A DNA stretch of 64,000 bases from JASJAR01 sp038530285 (GTDB taxonomy: Bacteria; Pseudomonadota; Alphaproteobacteria; Rhodobacterales; Rhodobacteraceae): assembly GCA_038530285.1 (NCBI GenBank), contig JBCBCY010000002.1:124001-188000 (forward strand), given 5' to 3'. Under the pieces are notes generated by a model, which was given only the letters and a program-made list of their open reading frames with translations, searched no databases and was not told the origin of the DNA. Both the position numbers and the translations under genes were made by a program. Of this stretch, positions 1 through 8,621 are shown piece after piece. Position 1 is the stretch's first letter. The number at the start of each line of letters is the position of its first letter.

Positions 1-804
1 GAGATCGACCTGATCGATGGGGCCACCGGCGTGGCCGCCGGGGTCCTTGATGCGCAAGGCCACCCGCGTTCTGAAGTCCCCTCGGCGGCCACCCTGGTGC
101 TGCGGGCCCGGGCGGCGACAGAGTTTGACGGGTTCAAACCCTACGAATTGCCCGAGGTGCGCCAGGCCCTCGCCCTTGCGATTGACCCAGAGCTTCCGCT
201 TGACCTGGCCCTGTCGGGGGCGGGCGAACTGGCCGCAAACCATCATGTCGCCCCGAGCCAGCCCGATTATGCGGAGGTCGGCGCGCCCCGCCATGCGCCC
301 GGCGAAGCGCGCAGCGTGCTGGACACGGTCGGGATGCTGGAATTTCCCCATCAGTTGATATCGCCGCGCACCGGCTGGGTGGCCGACACCGCCGATGTCA
401 TGGCCGCGATGTTGAATGACGCGGGGCTTTCAGTGGACCGGGTGACGCTGCCCGATGCCGACTTCTGGGCCGATTGGCGGGCCCATCCGTTCGCAGTGAC
501 CCCCTGGGCGGGACGCCCCTTTGGCCTGCAGACACTGGCGTTGGGATACACCACCGGGTCTGCCTGGAACGAAACCGGCTACGCCAACGCGGAATTTGAC
601 GCCAAGATCGCGGCGGCCCAGGCGCTTGACCCGGCCGCACGCCAGGGCCTGATGGCTGAGTTGCAGGGCATGCTTCTGGCCGACGGGGTGATTGTTCAGC
701 CCTACTGGCGGCGATTGATGCGCCATACGCGCCGCCCGATGGTCGGGGCCGAAGCCCATCCGGGCGGCGAATTGCACCTGTACAAACTGGGGTTTGCAGC
801 CTGA
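1..804 (+). CDS. ABC transporter substrate-binding protein, family 5 (peptide/nickel type), C-terminal part
   Basis: The reading frame is open from the first base, so the N-terminus lies outside the window and about 267 residues are visible. The tail, with WNETGYANAEFDAKI, then a Q-rich turn, then VQPYWRRLMRH and a final ELHLYKLG, is typical of the C-terminal lobe of periplasmic dipeptide/oligopeptide-binding proteins. Such proteins deliver peptides or related solutes to an inner-membrane ABC permease. The permease and ATPase genes are not on the right-hand side, so they are either upstream or elsewhere. The ligand cannot be told from this fragment. Confidence 0.75.
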   Translation, partial: EIDLIDGATGVAAGVLDAQGHPRSEVPSAATLVLRARAATEFDGFKPYELPEVRQALALAIDPELPLDLALSGAGELAANHHVAPSQPDYAEVGAPRHAPGEARSVLDTVGMLEFPHQLISPRTGWVADTADVMAAMLNDAGLSVDRVTLPDADFWADWRAHPFAVTPWAGRPFGLQTLALGYTTGSAWNETGYANAEFDAKIAAAQALDPAARQGLMAELQGMLLADGVIVQPYWRRLMRHTRRPMVGAEAHPGGELHLYKLGFAA

Positions 805-846
805 CCCCGGGGCGGCGGGTCAGGTGACGTAAGCGTTAACAATGTC

Positions 847-864
847 GGGCCCCAGGGGCCCTTT
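847..864 (+). terminator. Rho-independent terminator candidate after the binding-protein gene
   Basis: GGGCCCC and GGGGCCC form a 7-bp stem with a single A between them, followed by only three T. Such a tight loop cannot form exactly as drawn, so some inner pairs would open. It lies about 40 bases after the stop codon of the preceding gene. The short T run makes it a weak call. Confidence 0.4.
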
Positions 865-954
865 CACACCAGATCGTGAACAGTTATGTTTTCCGTGTGA
901 GGGTTTGGGGGCCTGAACGGACCTCGGCCTCATTACCAGTGTGAGGAGGACTTT

Positions 955-1632
955 ATGCATATTCTCAAATCTTTAGCCTTTGCATCCGCAATGGTGATCA
1001 CGGCCGGTATCGCCCAGGCCACGACGGTCAGCTTTGGAGGGGCGGCCAGCAATGATCTGGGCACCAGTGTGGATTGTTCAGTCTTTTCAGCGGGCTGTAG
1101 CGATTTCACCGTGACGGCCAGTTCGCGCGGCTTGCTGAACGATTCGGCCGCCGTGTCTCGGCGCGGCAATGGCATCGGGGTGAACGCGCCCGGGGGGATT
1201 CTCGGGTTTCCGATCCCCGACCTTCAGCCGGGCGAACTCGACGGGTTCCCGTCCCCCAGCGCAGAAGCTCTGACGTTCACCTTCGACAGCCAGGTGACCG
1301 TGACCCAGCTTATCCTGGCACGCCTGAACTCGGGCAGCGACACCGATGACGAATATGACCTGTTCGTCGACGGCGGCGTGTTCATCGACAACGGCACCCA
1401 GCGCGTGCTCAACGGTGCGGTCACGCTGACCCAGTTCACGATCGCAGCGATCGGTGGGGACGCCAGCAATGACCAGAACGGCTTTTTCGGGATCGGCGCG
1501 CAGTTCGACGATTTCCGTGTGAAGTCGATCACCTATGAGGGCGTCAGCGCGATCCCCCTGCCCGCGTCAAGCCTGCTGCTTCTAGCAGGCCTTGCGGGTC
1601 TGGCGGCACTGCGGCGTCGCAAGACAGCCTAA
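955..1632 (+). CDS. Exported protein with VPLPA-CTERM-type sorting tail
   Basis: This is a 225-residue secreted protein with no recognised catalytic domain. Residues 1-22 form a Sec signal peptide ending in AQA. The C-terminus has an IPLPASS motif, then a hydrophobic Leu/Ala/Gly helix, then RRRKTA. That three-part tail is the VPLPA variant of the PEP-CTERM sorting signal found in Rhodobacteraceae, which is recognised and processed by an exosortase-type membrane enzyme. The middle is Gly/Asp/Thr-rich and probably beta-structured. A GAGGAGG ribosome site sits just before the ATG. The gene stands alone between two terminators, and no exosortase is encoded in this window. Confidence 0.75.
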   Translation: MHILKSLAFASAMVITAGIAQATTVSFGGAASNDLGTSVDCSVFSAGCSDFTVTASSRGLLNDSAAVSRRGNGIGVNAPGGILGFPIPDLQPGELDGFPSPSAEALTFTFDSQVTVTQLILARLNSGSDTDDEYDLFVDGGVFIDNGTQRVLNGAVTLTQFTIAAIGGDASNDQNGFFGIGAQFDDFRVKSITYEGVSAIPLPASSLLLLAGLAGLAALRRRKTA

Positions 1633-1654
1633 ATCAGCGAAAAACCTATGGAAT

Positions 1655-1681
1655 GGGCCGGGGGATGCTCCGGCCCTTTTT
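1655..1681 (+). terminator. Rho-independent terminator of the VPLPA-CTERM gene
   Basis: GGGCCGG at 1655-1661 pairs with CCGGCCC at 1670-1676 and is followed by five T. It lies 22 bases after the stop codon. Confidence 0.75.
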
Positions 1682-1712
1682 GTGTGCGGGGCTTTGTGGT
1701 TCGGGGCAAGCC

Positions 1713-2375
1713 CTAACCCGAGCCGAGGATCGCGCGCACGTAGCCTTGGGTTTCTTTGTAGGGCGGGATGCCATCATGGCGCGCCACCGCTTCGGGCCCT
1801 GCGTTATAAGCCGCGAGCGCCAGCCGCCAGGACCGAAACCGGTTGTATTGCGCGCGCAGATACCGTGCCCCGCCGTCAAGGTTCTGTGCGGGATCATTGG
1901 GGTTCACGCCAAGCCCGCGCGCCGTGGCCGGCATCAGCTGGGCCAGCCCGATGGCGCCTTTGTGTGACCGGGCCTGGGCGTTCCAGCCGCTTTCCTGCTG
2001 CACAAGGCGCAAGAACAGATCTTCCGGGATGCCGTGGCGGCGTGCGGCGGCCCGCGCCATGTCGAGGTAGGGCCCCCGGTAGCTGCCGCCAAACTGCGGA
2101 ATTCCCAAGACATCGGGCGCGCGTTTGGGCTGCAGGCGTTCGGAATGATCATAGGTGCTTTGCAGCCCGTCGAGCACACTCAGCCGGTGGGCCAACTGGT
2201 TGGCGCGCGATTTTGTCGACACAGAGAGATCCTGCGCCGCCCCCGGTCCCGGTGCGGCCACACAGCCAAGGGCCAAACTGGCCAATATCAGACGAAACGC
2301 CCCCATCATCGCCTGAAACTTAGGCAATTGGCGCAGGTTTTTCCAGTGCTGCATTTCATCGGCTGCGTTTGGCAT
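1713..2375 (-). CDS. Lytic transglycosylase, SLT family
   Basis: A periplasmic enzyme that cleaves the glycan strands of peptidoglycan, leaving 1,6-anhydromuramic ends. The SLT domain fills the C-terminal half: QESGWNAQARS contains the catalytic Glu, and GAIGLAQLMP and ALAAYNAGP are the other family signatures. The longest frame gives 220 residues. The signal peptide, however, begins at MMGAFRLILASLALG (ATG at 2309 or 2306), so the true start is probably there and the mature protein starts near the AAQD site. The gene is divergent from ssb across a 66-base gap. Its 3' end faces the terminator of the preceding gene. Confidence 0.85.
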   Translation of the reverse strand: MPNAADEMQHWKNLRQLPKFQAMMGAFRLILASLALGCVAAPGPGAAQDLSVSTKSRANQLAHRLSVLDGLQSTYDHSERLQPKRAPDVLGIPQFGGSYRGPYLDMARAAARRHGIPEDLFLRLVQQESGWNAQARSHKGAIGLAQLMPATARGLGVNPNDPAQNLDGGARYLRAQYNRFRSWRLALAAYNAGPEAVARHDGIPPYKETQGYVRAILGSG

Positions 2376-2441
2376 CTGTTAACCAAGAACCGCCAAGTGT
2401 AGGATCACGGAAATCAGAATCGATCAACCGGGGGAAGCAGT

Positions 2442-2921
2442 ATGGCAGGTTCGGTCAACAAGGTAATTCTCGTCGGCAATCTGGGGCGCGACCCCGAGGT
2501 GCGGACATTCCAGAACGGCGGCAAGGTGTGCAACCTGCGCGTGGCCACGTCGGAAAACTGGAAAGACAAAAACACCGGTGAGCGGCGCGAGCGCACCGAA
2601 TGGCATTCGGTCGCGATCTTTTCGGAACCCCTGGCGCGCACGGCCGAGCAATACCTGAAGAAGGGGTCGAAAGTGTATCTGGAAGGCCAGTTGGAAACCC
2701 GCAAATGGCAGGACCAATCGGGCGCGGATCGCTATTCGACGGAAGTCGTGCTGCGGCCCTATACGTCGACGATGGTGATGCTCGATGGCCGCTCAGGCGG
2801 CGGCGGCGGGGATTACGGCGGCGGCGGTGGCGGTTATGTTGAAAACCAGGGCGGCGGCGGTGGCGGCGGCTATCAGCAACCCGCACCGGCCGGTGATATC
2901 GACGACGAGATCCCGTTTTAA
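2442..2921 (+). CDS. ssb: Single-stranded DNA-binding protein
   Basis: SSB coats single-stranded DNA as a tetramer during replication, repair and recombination. Residues 1-110 form the OB fold, starting MAGSVNKVILVGNLGRDPEV and including WHSVAIFSEPLA and YLKKGSKVYLEGQL. A Gly-rich flexible linker follows. The acidic tip DIDDEIPF binds partner proteins such as exonuclease I and PriA. The length of 159 residues is usual for the family. A GGGGGAAG ribosome site precedes the ATG. The gene is monocistronic, with its own terminator. Confidence 0.97.
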   Translation: MAGSVNKVILVGNLGRDPEVRTFQNGGKVCNLRVATSENWKDKNTGERRERTEWHSVAIFSEPLARTAEQYLKKGSKVYLEGQLETRKWQDQSGADRYSTEVVLRPYTSTMVMLDGRSGGGGGDYGGGGGGYVENQGGGGGGGYQQPAPAGDIDDEIPF

Positions 2922-2944
2922 GGTCAGACAGACCAGCGGTTTGG

Positions 2945-2975
2945 GGCCCTGCACATCACGTGGAGGGCCTTTTTT
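2945..2975 (+). terminator. Rho-independent terminator of ssb
   Basis: GGCCCT at 2945-2950 pairs with AGGGCC at 2964-2969, followed by six T. It lies 24 bases after the ssb stop codon. Confidence 0.75.
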
Positions 2976-3306
2976 GTTGGCAATCTCAGTCTGGCGTCTG
3001 TCGCCGTATGTGGCGTGATGGACTGACGGGCCCGCCAGAAGCGGAGCTGTGCCCCGGGATGTCCCGCGGATGTCCTGGCCCCGGCTTTAAAGGGGCGTAG
3101 TCCTAGGTGTCGGACGACACCGGTCCTGAAACGCGGGGTGTCAAACCCGCAACGAAGCTTCGATGCCAAACCTGTCGGCCAAACCTTAACATCGCCCTTG
3201 CCTTGCGTGCGCAGGCTTTTGCCGACCCGATTTCGCTGGTGTTATGGCATGACAAAACAATGTTACCTTAGGCCTTTAGCGTGTTCTTTCTAAACGAGGA
3301 TTTGCC
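2976..3306. other. Intergenic region between ssb and the OmpA-family gene
   Basis: About 330 bases without a credible ORF or RNA gene. The one structured element is a 6-2-6 inverted repeat at 3107-3120 (GTGTCG, GA, CGACAC), which could be an operator or chance. The GAGGAT ribosome site of the next gene is at its right edge. No confident promoter was recognised. Confidence 0.4.
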
Positions 3307-4263
3307 ATGCGCCTGACGATTGCCACTGCCTGTCTTACAGGGCTCTTTTCCGCAGGACTGGCATTTGCCCAGACCATCACGGTGATCGAGCCCTTTGCGG
3401 GCAGCACGCTCAGCTCGACCTACCAGGCCGAATTCGATCAGGTCACGATCTTTGTCGATGACGGTGATGGGGCCGCGCAACAAACCGTGGAAGGCGAAGT
3501 GCGCGCTGCCGTCTACACCAAGCCTGAAGGCAAGGCGGCGCTGGAAGTGGCGCGTGCATTCCAACTCGCACTCGAAGCCGAAGGGTTTGAGATTTTGTAC
3601 AACCGCCGCCTGCAACGTAATGGGACCGGGCAATTCGGTGATATGCGCGCCTTCCGGCCCTTGCAGGACATCAACGAACGCGCCTTGCAGCGGGCGGACG
3701 GCAATCTTGAACGCACGACATCGCTGCAACAGATCTATGTCTTTCCCGAACATTACCTTTCGGCGCGCCGGGTGCAGGGTGGCGAAGAGATCACCTTCGC
3801 CCTGACAATCAGCCGCGAGCGTGATCTGTACCTGATGGAACAGATCACCCAGGTCGCGATGGAAGACGGAACCGTCGGGCTGTCCGAGGACACGCTGGCA
3901 CGCGGCATCGATGCGGAAGGCCGCGCGATCCTTTACGGGGTGCAGTTCGATTTGGGCTCCTCGGTGCTGAGGCCGTCGTCTGACACTTCGGTTGAGATTA
4001 TCGCGAATGTGCTGCGCAACAGATCGGGGAATTTCTATATGGTCGGGCACACCAGCGACACCGGCGGGTTCCAGATGAACATGGACCTGTCGCGCAACCG
4101 GGCCGCGGCGATTATCGCGGCCCTTGGGTCCGACTACGGGATTGAGACGTCGCGGCTGACCCCGATTGGGGTGGGCCCGGCCGCACCCCTGGCATCGAAC
4201 CAGAACGAAGAGGGTCGCGCGCTGAACCGCCGGGTGGAACTGGTCGAGCGGTTGGAAAACTAA
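3307..4263 (+). CDS. OmpA-family outer membrane/peptidoglycan-binding protein
   Basis: A 318-residue exported protein with a Sec signal peptide ending in AFAQ at about residue 22. Residues 210-315 form an OmpA C-terminal domain: FDLGSSVLRPSS, then GHTSDTGGFQMNMDLSRNRA with the Asp and Arg that bind diaminopimelate, then a closing NRRVELVE. Such domains anchor proteins to the cell wall. The N-terminal 200 residues show no recognised family and no obvious beta barrel, so the protein is more likely a periplasmic or lipid-free envelope protein than a porin. It converges with aroB, overlapping by 4 bases. A GAGGAT ribosome site supports this start. Confidence 0.85.
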   Translation: MRLTIATACLTGLFSAGLAFAQTITVIEPFAGSTLSSTYQAEFDQVTIFVDDGDGAAQQTVEGEVRAAVYTKPEGKAALEVARAFQLALEAEGFEILYNRRLQRNGTGQFGDMRAFRPLQDINERALQRADGNLERTTSLQQIYVFPEHYLSARRVQGGEEITFALTISRERDLYLMEQITQVAMEDGTVGLSEDTLARGIDAEGRAILYGVQFDLGSSVLRPSSDTSVEIIANVLRNRSGNFYMVGHTSDTGGFQMNMDLSRNRAAAIIAALGSDYGIETSRLTPIGVGPAAPLASNQNEEGRALNRRVELVERLEN

Positions 4264-5372
4264 GCGGTGGAGAGGGCGTCTTTCAGGACGCCGCGCACCA
4301 CGTCCATGTCGACATCGCTGGCGACAAATGCGTCCCCAATCCCGCGCGCCAGGATGAAGCGCAGCTTGCCGCCGACAACCTTTTTGTCCTGTCCCATAAG
4401 GGCCAGAAGCGCCTCGGCATCGGGCAGATCGCCGGGGATATCCGCCAGATCGACCTTCATGCCCATGGCTTTGAGATGCGCGCGCACCCGGCTGGGATCT
4501 TCCTGGGCACACAGCCCCAACCGGGCGGAGACCTCGAACGCCAGCGCGCAGCCGATGGCCACGCCTTCGCCGTGAAGCAATCGGTCGGAATAGCCCGTCG
4601 CGGCTTCCAGCGCGTGACAAAACGTGTGGCCCAGGTTCAAAAGCGCGCGGTCGCCCTGTTCGGTTTCGTCCCGCGCGACGATGTCGGCCTTCATTTCGAC
4701 CGAGCGTTTTACGGCTTGGCCAACCCAGTGCTTGTCGCCGGATGCCAACTTGGGTGCTGCACGTTCTAGAAATTCAAAAAATGCCGCATCCCCCAACAGC
4801 CCGTATTTCACCACCTCGCCGTAGCCGGCCAGGAAATCGCGCGGCGCCAGGGTGGCCAACACATCGATATCGGCCAGCACCAGCGACGGCTGATGGAACG
4901 CCCCGATCAGGTTTTTGCCCTGGGGCGCATTGATGCCCGTCTTGCCGCCCACAGAACTGTCGACCTGGGCCAGAAGCGAGGTGGGGATCTGCACAAAACG
5001 CACCCCGCGCCGCAAAACGGCTGCTGCAAAGCCGGCCAAATCGCCGATGACACCGCCGCCCAGGGCCACGACCATATCGCCGCGTTCCACTTTCTGGTCC
5101 AGAAGCCAGCCCACCGCCGATTGCAGCCCGTCCCAGGATTTCGTCGCCTCGCCTTCGGGCAGAATGTGCGACGCCACCGCGATCCCCGCGCCGTCAAGCG
5201 CGTCGGTCAAAGGCGCCAAATGCAGTGTCGCGACCCGCGCGTCGGTCAGCACAAACACGCGTGGGCGCGCCAAAAGCGGCGCAATGTGGCCCGGCGCGGC
5301 GCCAATCAGCCCCTGCCCGATCATCACGTCATAGCTGCGCGCACCGAGGTTGACGCGAACCGTTTCGCTCAT
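4260..5372 (-). CDS. aroB: 3-dehydroquinate synthase
   Basis: AroB converts DAHP to 3-dehydroquinate, the second step of the shikimate pathway, using NAD and a divalent metal. The 370-residue protein starting MSETVRVNLG has the family signatures: ALGGGVIGDLAGF for NAD binding, RGVRFVQIPTSLLAQVDSSVGGKTGIN, and the metal-binding NLGHTFCHALE with a later HGEGVAIG. A longer frame exists, but the start at 5372 has an AGAAGG ribosome site and forms an ATGA overlap with aroK, so I chose it. Transcription runs from aroK into aroB. Confidence 0.96.
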   Translation of the reverse strand: MSETVRVNLGARSYDVMIGQGLIGAAPGHIAPLLARPRVFVLTDARVATLHLAPLTDALDGAGIAVASHILPEGEATKSWDGLQSAVGWLLDQKVERGDMVVALGGGVIGDLAGFAAAVLRRGVRFVQIPTSLLAQVDSSVGGKTGINAPQGKNLIGAFHQPSLVLADIDVLATLAPRDFLAGYGEVVKYGLLGDAAFFEFLERAAPKLASGDKHWVGQAVKRSVEMKADIVARDETEQGDRALLNLGHTFCHALEAATGYSDRLLHGEGVAIGCALAFEVSARLGLCAQEDPSRVRAHLKAMGMKVDLADIPGDLPDAEALLALMGQDKKVVGGKLRFILARGIGDAFVASDVDMDVVRGVLKDALSTA

Positions 5373-5917
5373 TCGACCTTCTCCAATACATCCGCGCGGT
5401 GCAAAAGCGCCGCAACGACCTGTTCTGTCGTCTCGGCAATGGAAAACTCGGGCTCGGTTTTCACCGTGACATCGGCCTTGGCATAATCGGGCACCCTTGC
5501 GGCAAAGAGGGCCGCCAGCGTCGCACGGGGGTCCTCGGTCAGCAACAAGGGCCGCGTCGTCTTGTGGCGCACCCTGTCCCACAAAAGGTCAACATCTGCA
5601 TCCAGCCAGACCGCCACGCCTTTGGCCGCGATCATGTCGCGGTTGGCAGGGGCCAAAAATGCGCCTCCGCCGGTGGACAACACGCCCGGCGGGCCATCGA
5701 GGAGCCGTTCGATGACCAGGGTTTCCTTGTCGCGGAAGAATGCCTCGCCGTCGCGTTCGAAGATCTCGGCGATCGACATGTTCGACGCGCGCACGATCTC
5801 TTCATCGCTGTCGCGGAACGCCACACCCAGCCGGTCAGACAGGGCCAGGCCGATGGCGGTTTTGCCCGCCCCCATCATGCCCACCATCGCGACGGTCTTT
5901 TTCAGGAGATATCGCAA
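5369..5917 (-). CDS. aroK: Shikimate kinase
   Basis: AroK phosphorylates shikimate at the 3-hydroxyl using ATP. It has a Walker A motif GMMGAGKT near residue 13, the DSD and FRDKE segments that bind substrate and Mg, GGGAF, and the lid motif RPLL. The 182-residue length fits the family. The start is a TTG. The next in-frame ATG is inside the P-loop strand (MVGMMGAG) and would remove the first strand, so the TTG start is likely. The gene overlaps aroB by 4 bases and forms an operon with it. Confidence 0.93.
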   Translation of the reverse strand: MRYLLKKTVAMVGMMGAGKTAIGLALSDRLGVAFRDSDEEIVRASNMSIAEIFERDGEAFFRDKETLVIERLLDGPPGVLSTGGGAFLAPANRDMIAAKGVAVWLDADVDLLWDRVRHKTTRPLLLTEDPRATLAALFAARVPDYAKADVTVKTEPEFSIAETTEQVVAALLHRADVLEKVE

Positions 5918-6050
5918 TCTGGCACCGGGTCGCTTATCTTTTTCTTCTACGCTTTGAATGGCGTGATTGTTTGGCGATTACCAGCTATAGTTTCGCACAG
6001 GGGCGGCGGCACAGATCGCCCGAGACGAGGCAGAAAAGGGCATCACACCT

Positions 6051-6185
6051 ATGGGTCGGTTGTTCAAATTCCTAATTTTCCTGATCATCCTGGGCGTTCT
6101 GGGCGTGATCGGCTTTGCGTATCTGGGCGATCTTAGCCCCGAACAGGACGCCGTGAGCGAACCGGTGGAGCTGAATGCCCAGTAA
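6051..6185 (+). CDS. Small single-span membrane protein (44 aa)
   Basis: The sequence starts MGRLFKFLIFLIILGVLGVIG, a basic tip followed by one transmembrane helix, and ends with an acidic tail of about 20 residues. The orientation is probably N-in. The ORF ends 11 bases inside the start of the next gene (6175), so the two are translationally coupled and belong to one short operon that ends in xerD. Function is unknown. Confidence 0.65.
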   Translation: MGRLFKFLIFLIILGVLGVIGFAYLGDLSPEQDAVSEPVELNAQ

Positions 6186-7689
6186 CCTGCGGCTTGCCGT
6201 TTTGGGCGCAGCCTTGCTGGCAGCCCCGCCGGGGGCGGCAACACCCTTGTCGGCGATCGACTGGCTGTCGCAATCGATTGAGGCGCCGGGCACGGCCCTC
6301 GGCAGGGCCGCGGATGCGCCAGCAGGCCGGATGCCCGCGACCGTCAGTATGCAGCCCCTTGGCGCGCCAAAGCCCGAAACACCGGGGCTGGTGGCGGCGG
6401 CTGATCTGGGCTTGCCGGGCGATTTGTGGTCGGGGTCAACGGCAGAAGATGCCGCAGCGCGGCTGGCCGTGGTGGACGCGACCCTGCCACCCAATGCGCG
6501 CGATCTTCTGCGCCGCATGCTGATTTCGCGCCAGGCCGCCCCCTTGCAAGGCGACGACACAGATGTGCTGACGGCGGCCCGCGTCGATGTGTTGTTGCAG
6601 ATGGGGGCACTCGATGAGGCGCGCCTGTTGCTGGGTGCCCGCGCGCCGCAAGTGCCCGAATTGTTCCGCCGCTGGTTCGACATCGCCCTTCTGACGGGGT
6701 CGGAAACCGAAGCCTGCCGCGACATGGCCGAACGCCCCGAAGTGTCGCCCACCTATCCCGCGCGCATCTTTTGTCTGGCGCGCAACGGCGATTGGCATGT
6801 GGCCGCCCTGACGCTGGGGTCGGCCGAAAGCCTTGGCATCTTGTCGGACGCCGAAGATGCGCTTCTGGCGCGGTTTCTGGACCCCGAATTGTTCGAAGAC
6901 GTCCCGCCTGCCCCGCGCCGCCCCACGCCCCTGGTGTTCCGGCTTTACGAAGCCTCGGGCGAGCGGTTGTCGACCCTGCCCCTGCCGGTGGCCTTTGCCC
7001 ATGCGGACCTGGCCCCGATCCTGGGCTGGAAAACCCGGATTGAAGCCTCTGAACGGTTGGCGCGTGCGGGCGTGCTCGGCCCGGGCGATTTGTTTGCCGT
7101 CTACGGCGAAGAAACCGCAGCGGCCTCGGGCGGGGTGTGGGAACGTATTGCCGCGGTCGCGGATCTTAACGCAGCCTTGGACCGCCGCCGCGCCGAACCG
7201 CAGGCCTATCACGCTGCCTTTCGCACCATGGCCGCCGCCGGGCTGGGCCATGTCTTTGCCGCAGGCTACCGTGATCTGCCCGATGATCCCGGCGATGACC
7301 CGGCTGTGCGGCGCAGCCTGTTGACCATGGCGGCGATGCAGGGCCGCCGGATTCTGCCGCAAGCCTATCTCGATCCCGCCTCGCGCGATGATGCGTTTCT
7401 CGCCGCATTGGCAGCAGGCGATCCGGCCGCCGCCCCCGCGCCTGACCTTTTGGCCCGCGCGATCAGCACCGGGTTTCAACGCAACGCCTTTGACGGACCG
7501 CTCGCGACACTTGATGCCCAGGGCCGCAAGGGCGAAGCGCTTCTGGTCGCGCTGGGGTGGATTGACGACGCCGCCCAGGGCGATGCCGACCGGCTGGCCG
7601 AAGCCCTGTCCTATCTGCGCGGCCTGGGCCTTGATGAGACCGCGCGGCGCATCGCGCTCGATCTGGTCGTGGCAGGGCGCGCGACATGA
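6175..7689 (+). CDS. Hypothetical exported protein, helical-repeat-like
   Basis: A 504-residue protein that I do not recognise as a named family. It begins with a signal peptide (MPSNLRLAVLGAALLAAPPGAA). The rest is Ala/Leu-rich with many short amphipathic helices, for example DALLARFLDPELFEDV and AALAAGDPAAAPAPDLLARAI, which suggests an alpha-solenoid scaffold in the periplasm. It overlaps the upstream 44-residue membrane protein by 11 bases and xerD by 4 bases (ATGA). The arrangement suggests the three are co-expressed, but it gives no direct clue to function. Confidence 0.8.
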   Translation: MPSNLRLAVLGAALLAAPPGAATPLSAIDWLSQSIEAPGTALGRAADAPAGRMPATVSMQPLGAPKPETPGLVAAADLGLPGDLWSGSTAEDAAARLAVVDATLPPNARDLLRRMLISRQAAPLQGDDTDVLTAARVDVLLQMGALDEARLLLGARAPQVPELFRRWFDIALLTGSETEACRDMAERPEVSPTYPARIFCLARNGDWHVAALTLGSAESLGILSDAEDALLARFLDPELFEDVPPAPRRPTPLVFRLYEASGERLSTLPLPVAFAHADLAPILGWKTRIEASERLARAGVLGPGDLFAVYGEETAAASGGVWERIAAVADLNAALDRRRAEPQAYHAAFRTMAAAGLGHVFAAGYRDLPDDPGDDPAVRRSLLTMAAMQGRRILPQAYLDPASRDDAFLAALAAGDPAAAPAPDLLARAISTGFQRNAFDGPLATLDAQGRKGEALLVALGWIDDAAQGDADRLAEALSYLRGLGLDETARRIALDLVVAGRAT

Positions 7690-8621
7690 GCCGCGCCAGT
7701 GCCGAAGACCGCAGCCGCATCAGCACCTTTCTAGACGCCCAGGCCGCCGAACAGGGGGCCTCGGAAAACACCCGCCTGGCCTATGGCCGCGACCTGATGG
7801 ATGCCGCCGATTGGATGGCCGGGCAAGGGGCGGGCTTGCTGGCGGCCGACCGGGGCGCGGTCGAAGGCTATCTGACCCAATGCGCCGCCGACGGCTTGGC
7901 GAAATCCACCCGGGCGCGGCGGTTGTCATCACTGAAGCAATTCTACCGGTTTGCCTTTGACGAAGGCTTGCGCAGCGACAACCCTGCCATCCAGATCAAG
8001 GGGCCGGGCAAGTCCAAACGGCTGCCCAGGACCCTGTCGGAAGGCGATGTCGACGCGCTTTTGACCGCCGCGCGCCACCATGGCCGCGCGGTCGACCGGC
8101 TGCGCAACACCTGCCTGTTGGAGCTTTTGTATGCCACGGGCATGCGCGTGACCGAACTGGTCTCGCTGCCGGTGATGGCCGCGCGGGGCGACCCCAAGAT
8201 GCTCCTTATTCGCGGCAAGGGCGGCAAGGAACGTCTGGTGCCGCTGACGGATGTCGCACGCGCCGCCCTGCGCGATTGGCTGGCGCACCGCGAAAGCGAC
8301 GCGGTCGCCAAGCCCTTGTCCGGAGCCGCCGCGCGGGCCCTGTTTCCGTCCCGCGCAGCGACGGGACATCTGACGCGGCACCGGTTTTACGGGCTGTTGA
8401 AAGAACTGGCCGTGGGCGCGGGGATATCCCCCGCCGGTGTAACACCCCATACGATCCGCCACGCCTTTGCGACCCATCTTCTGGCCCATGGTGCCGATCT
8501 GCGGTCAATCCAGACGCTGTTGGGGCATGCCGATGTGGCCACGACCGAGATTTACACCCATGTGTTGGATGAGCATCTGACCGAATTGGTGAACACCCAC
8601 CACCCGCTGGTTAAGCGCTGA
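7686..8621 (+). CDS. xerD: Site-specific tyrosine recombinase XerD
   Basis: XerD acts with XerC at the dif site to resolve chromosome dimers during division. The 311-residue protein has an N-terminal SAM-like core-binding domain (residues 10-95) and a C-terminal catalytic domain. The active residues are visible: Arg in ATGMRVTELV (about 154), Lys in GKGGKERLVPL, HTIRHAF (about 255-261), the His of LGHADVATTEIYTHV, and the nucleophile Tyr at about 290. Length, absence of a phage neighbourhood and chromosomal context favour XerD over an integrase. It converges with the next gene, overlapping by 11 bases. Confidence 0.92.
   Translation: MSRASAEDRSRISTFLDAQAAEQGASENTRLAYGRDLMDAADWMAGQGAGLLAADRGAVEGYLTQCAADGLAKSTRARRLSSLKQFYRFAFDEGLRSDNPAIQIKGPGKSKRLPRTLSEGDVDALLTAARHHGRAVDRLRNTCLLELLYATGMRVTELVSLPVMAARGDPKMLLIRGKGGKERLVPLTDVARAALRDWLAHRESDAVAKPLSGAAARALFPSRAATGHLTRHRFYGLLKELAVGAGISPAGVTPHTIRHAFATHLLAHGADLRSIQTLLGHADVATTEIYTHVLDEHLTELVNTHHPLVKR

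Noticed and set aside
3107..3120. GTGTCG-GA-CGACAC as an operator
   Set aside because: Only one short copy is present, with no promoter nearby, so chance cannot be excluded.
3268..4620. 450-codon minus-strand frame
   Set aside because: It is antisense to the OmpA-family gene and overlaps aroB in another frame; no motifs.
7686..8621. XerD as an integrase marking a mobile island
   Set aside because: Length and motifs fit XerD, it is embedded in a chromosomal operon, and no att-like repeats or phage genes are nearby.
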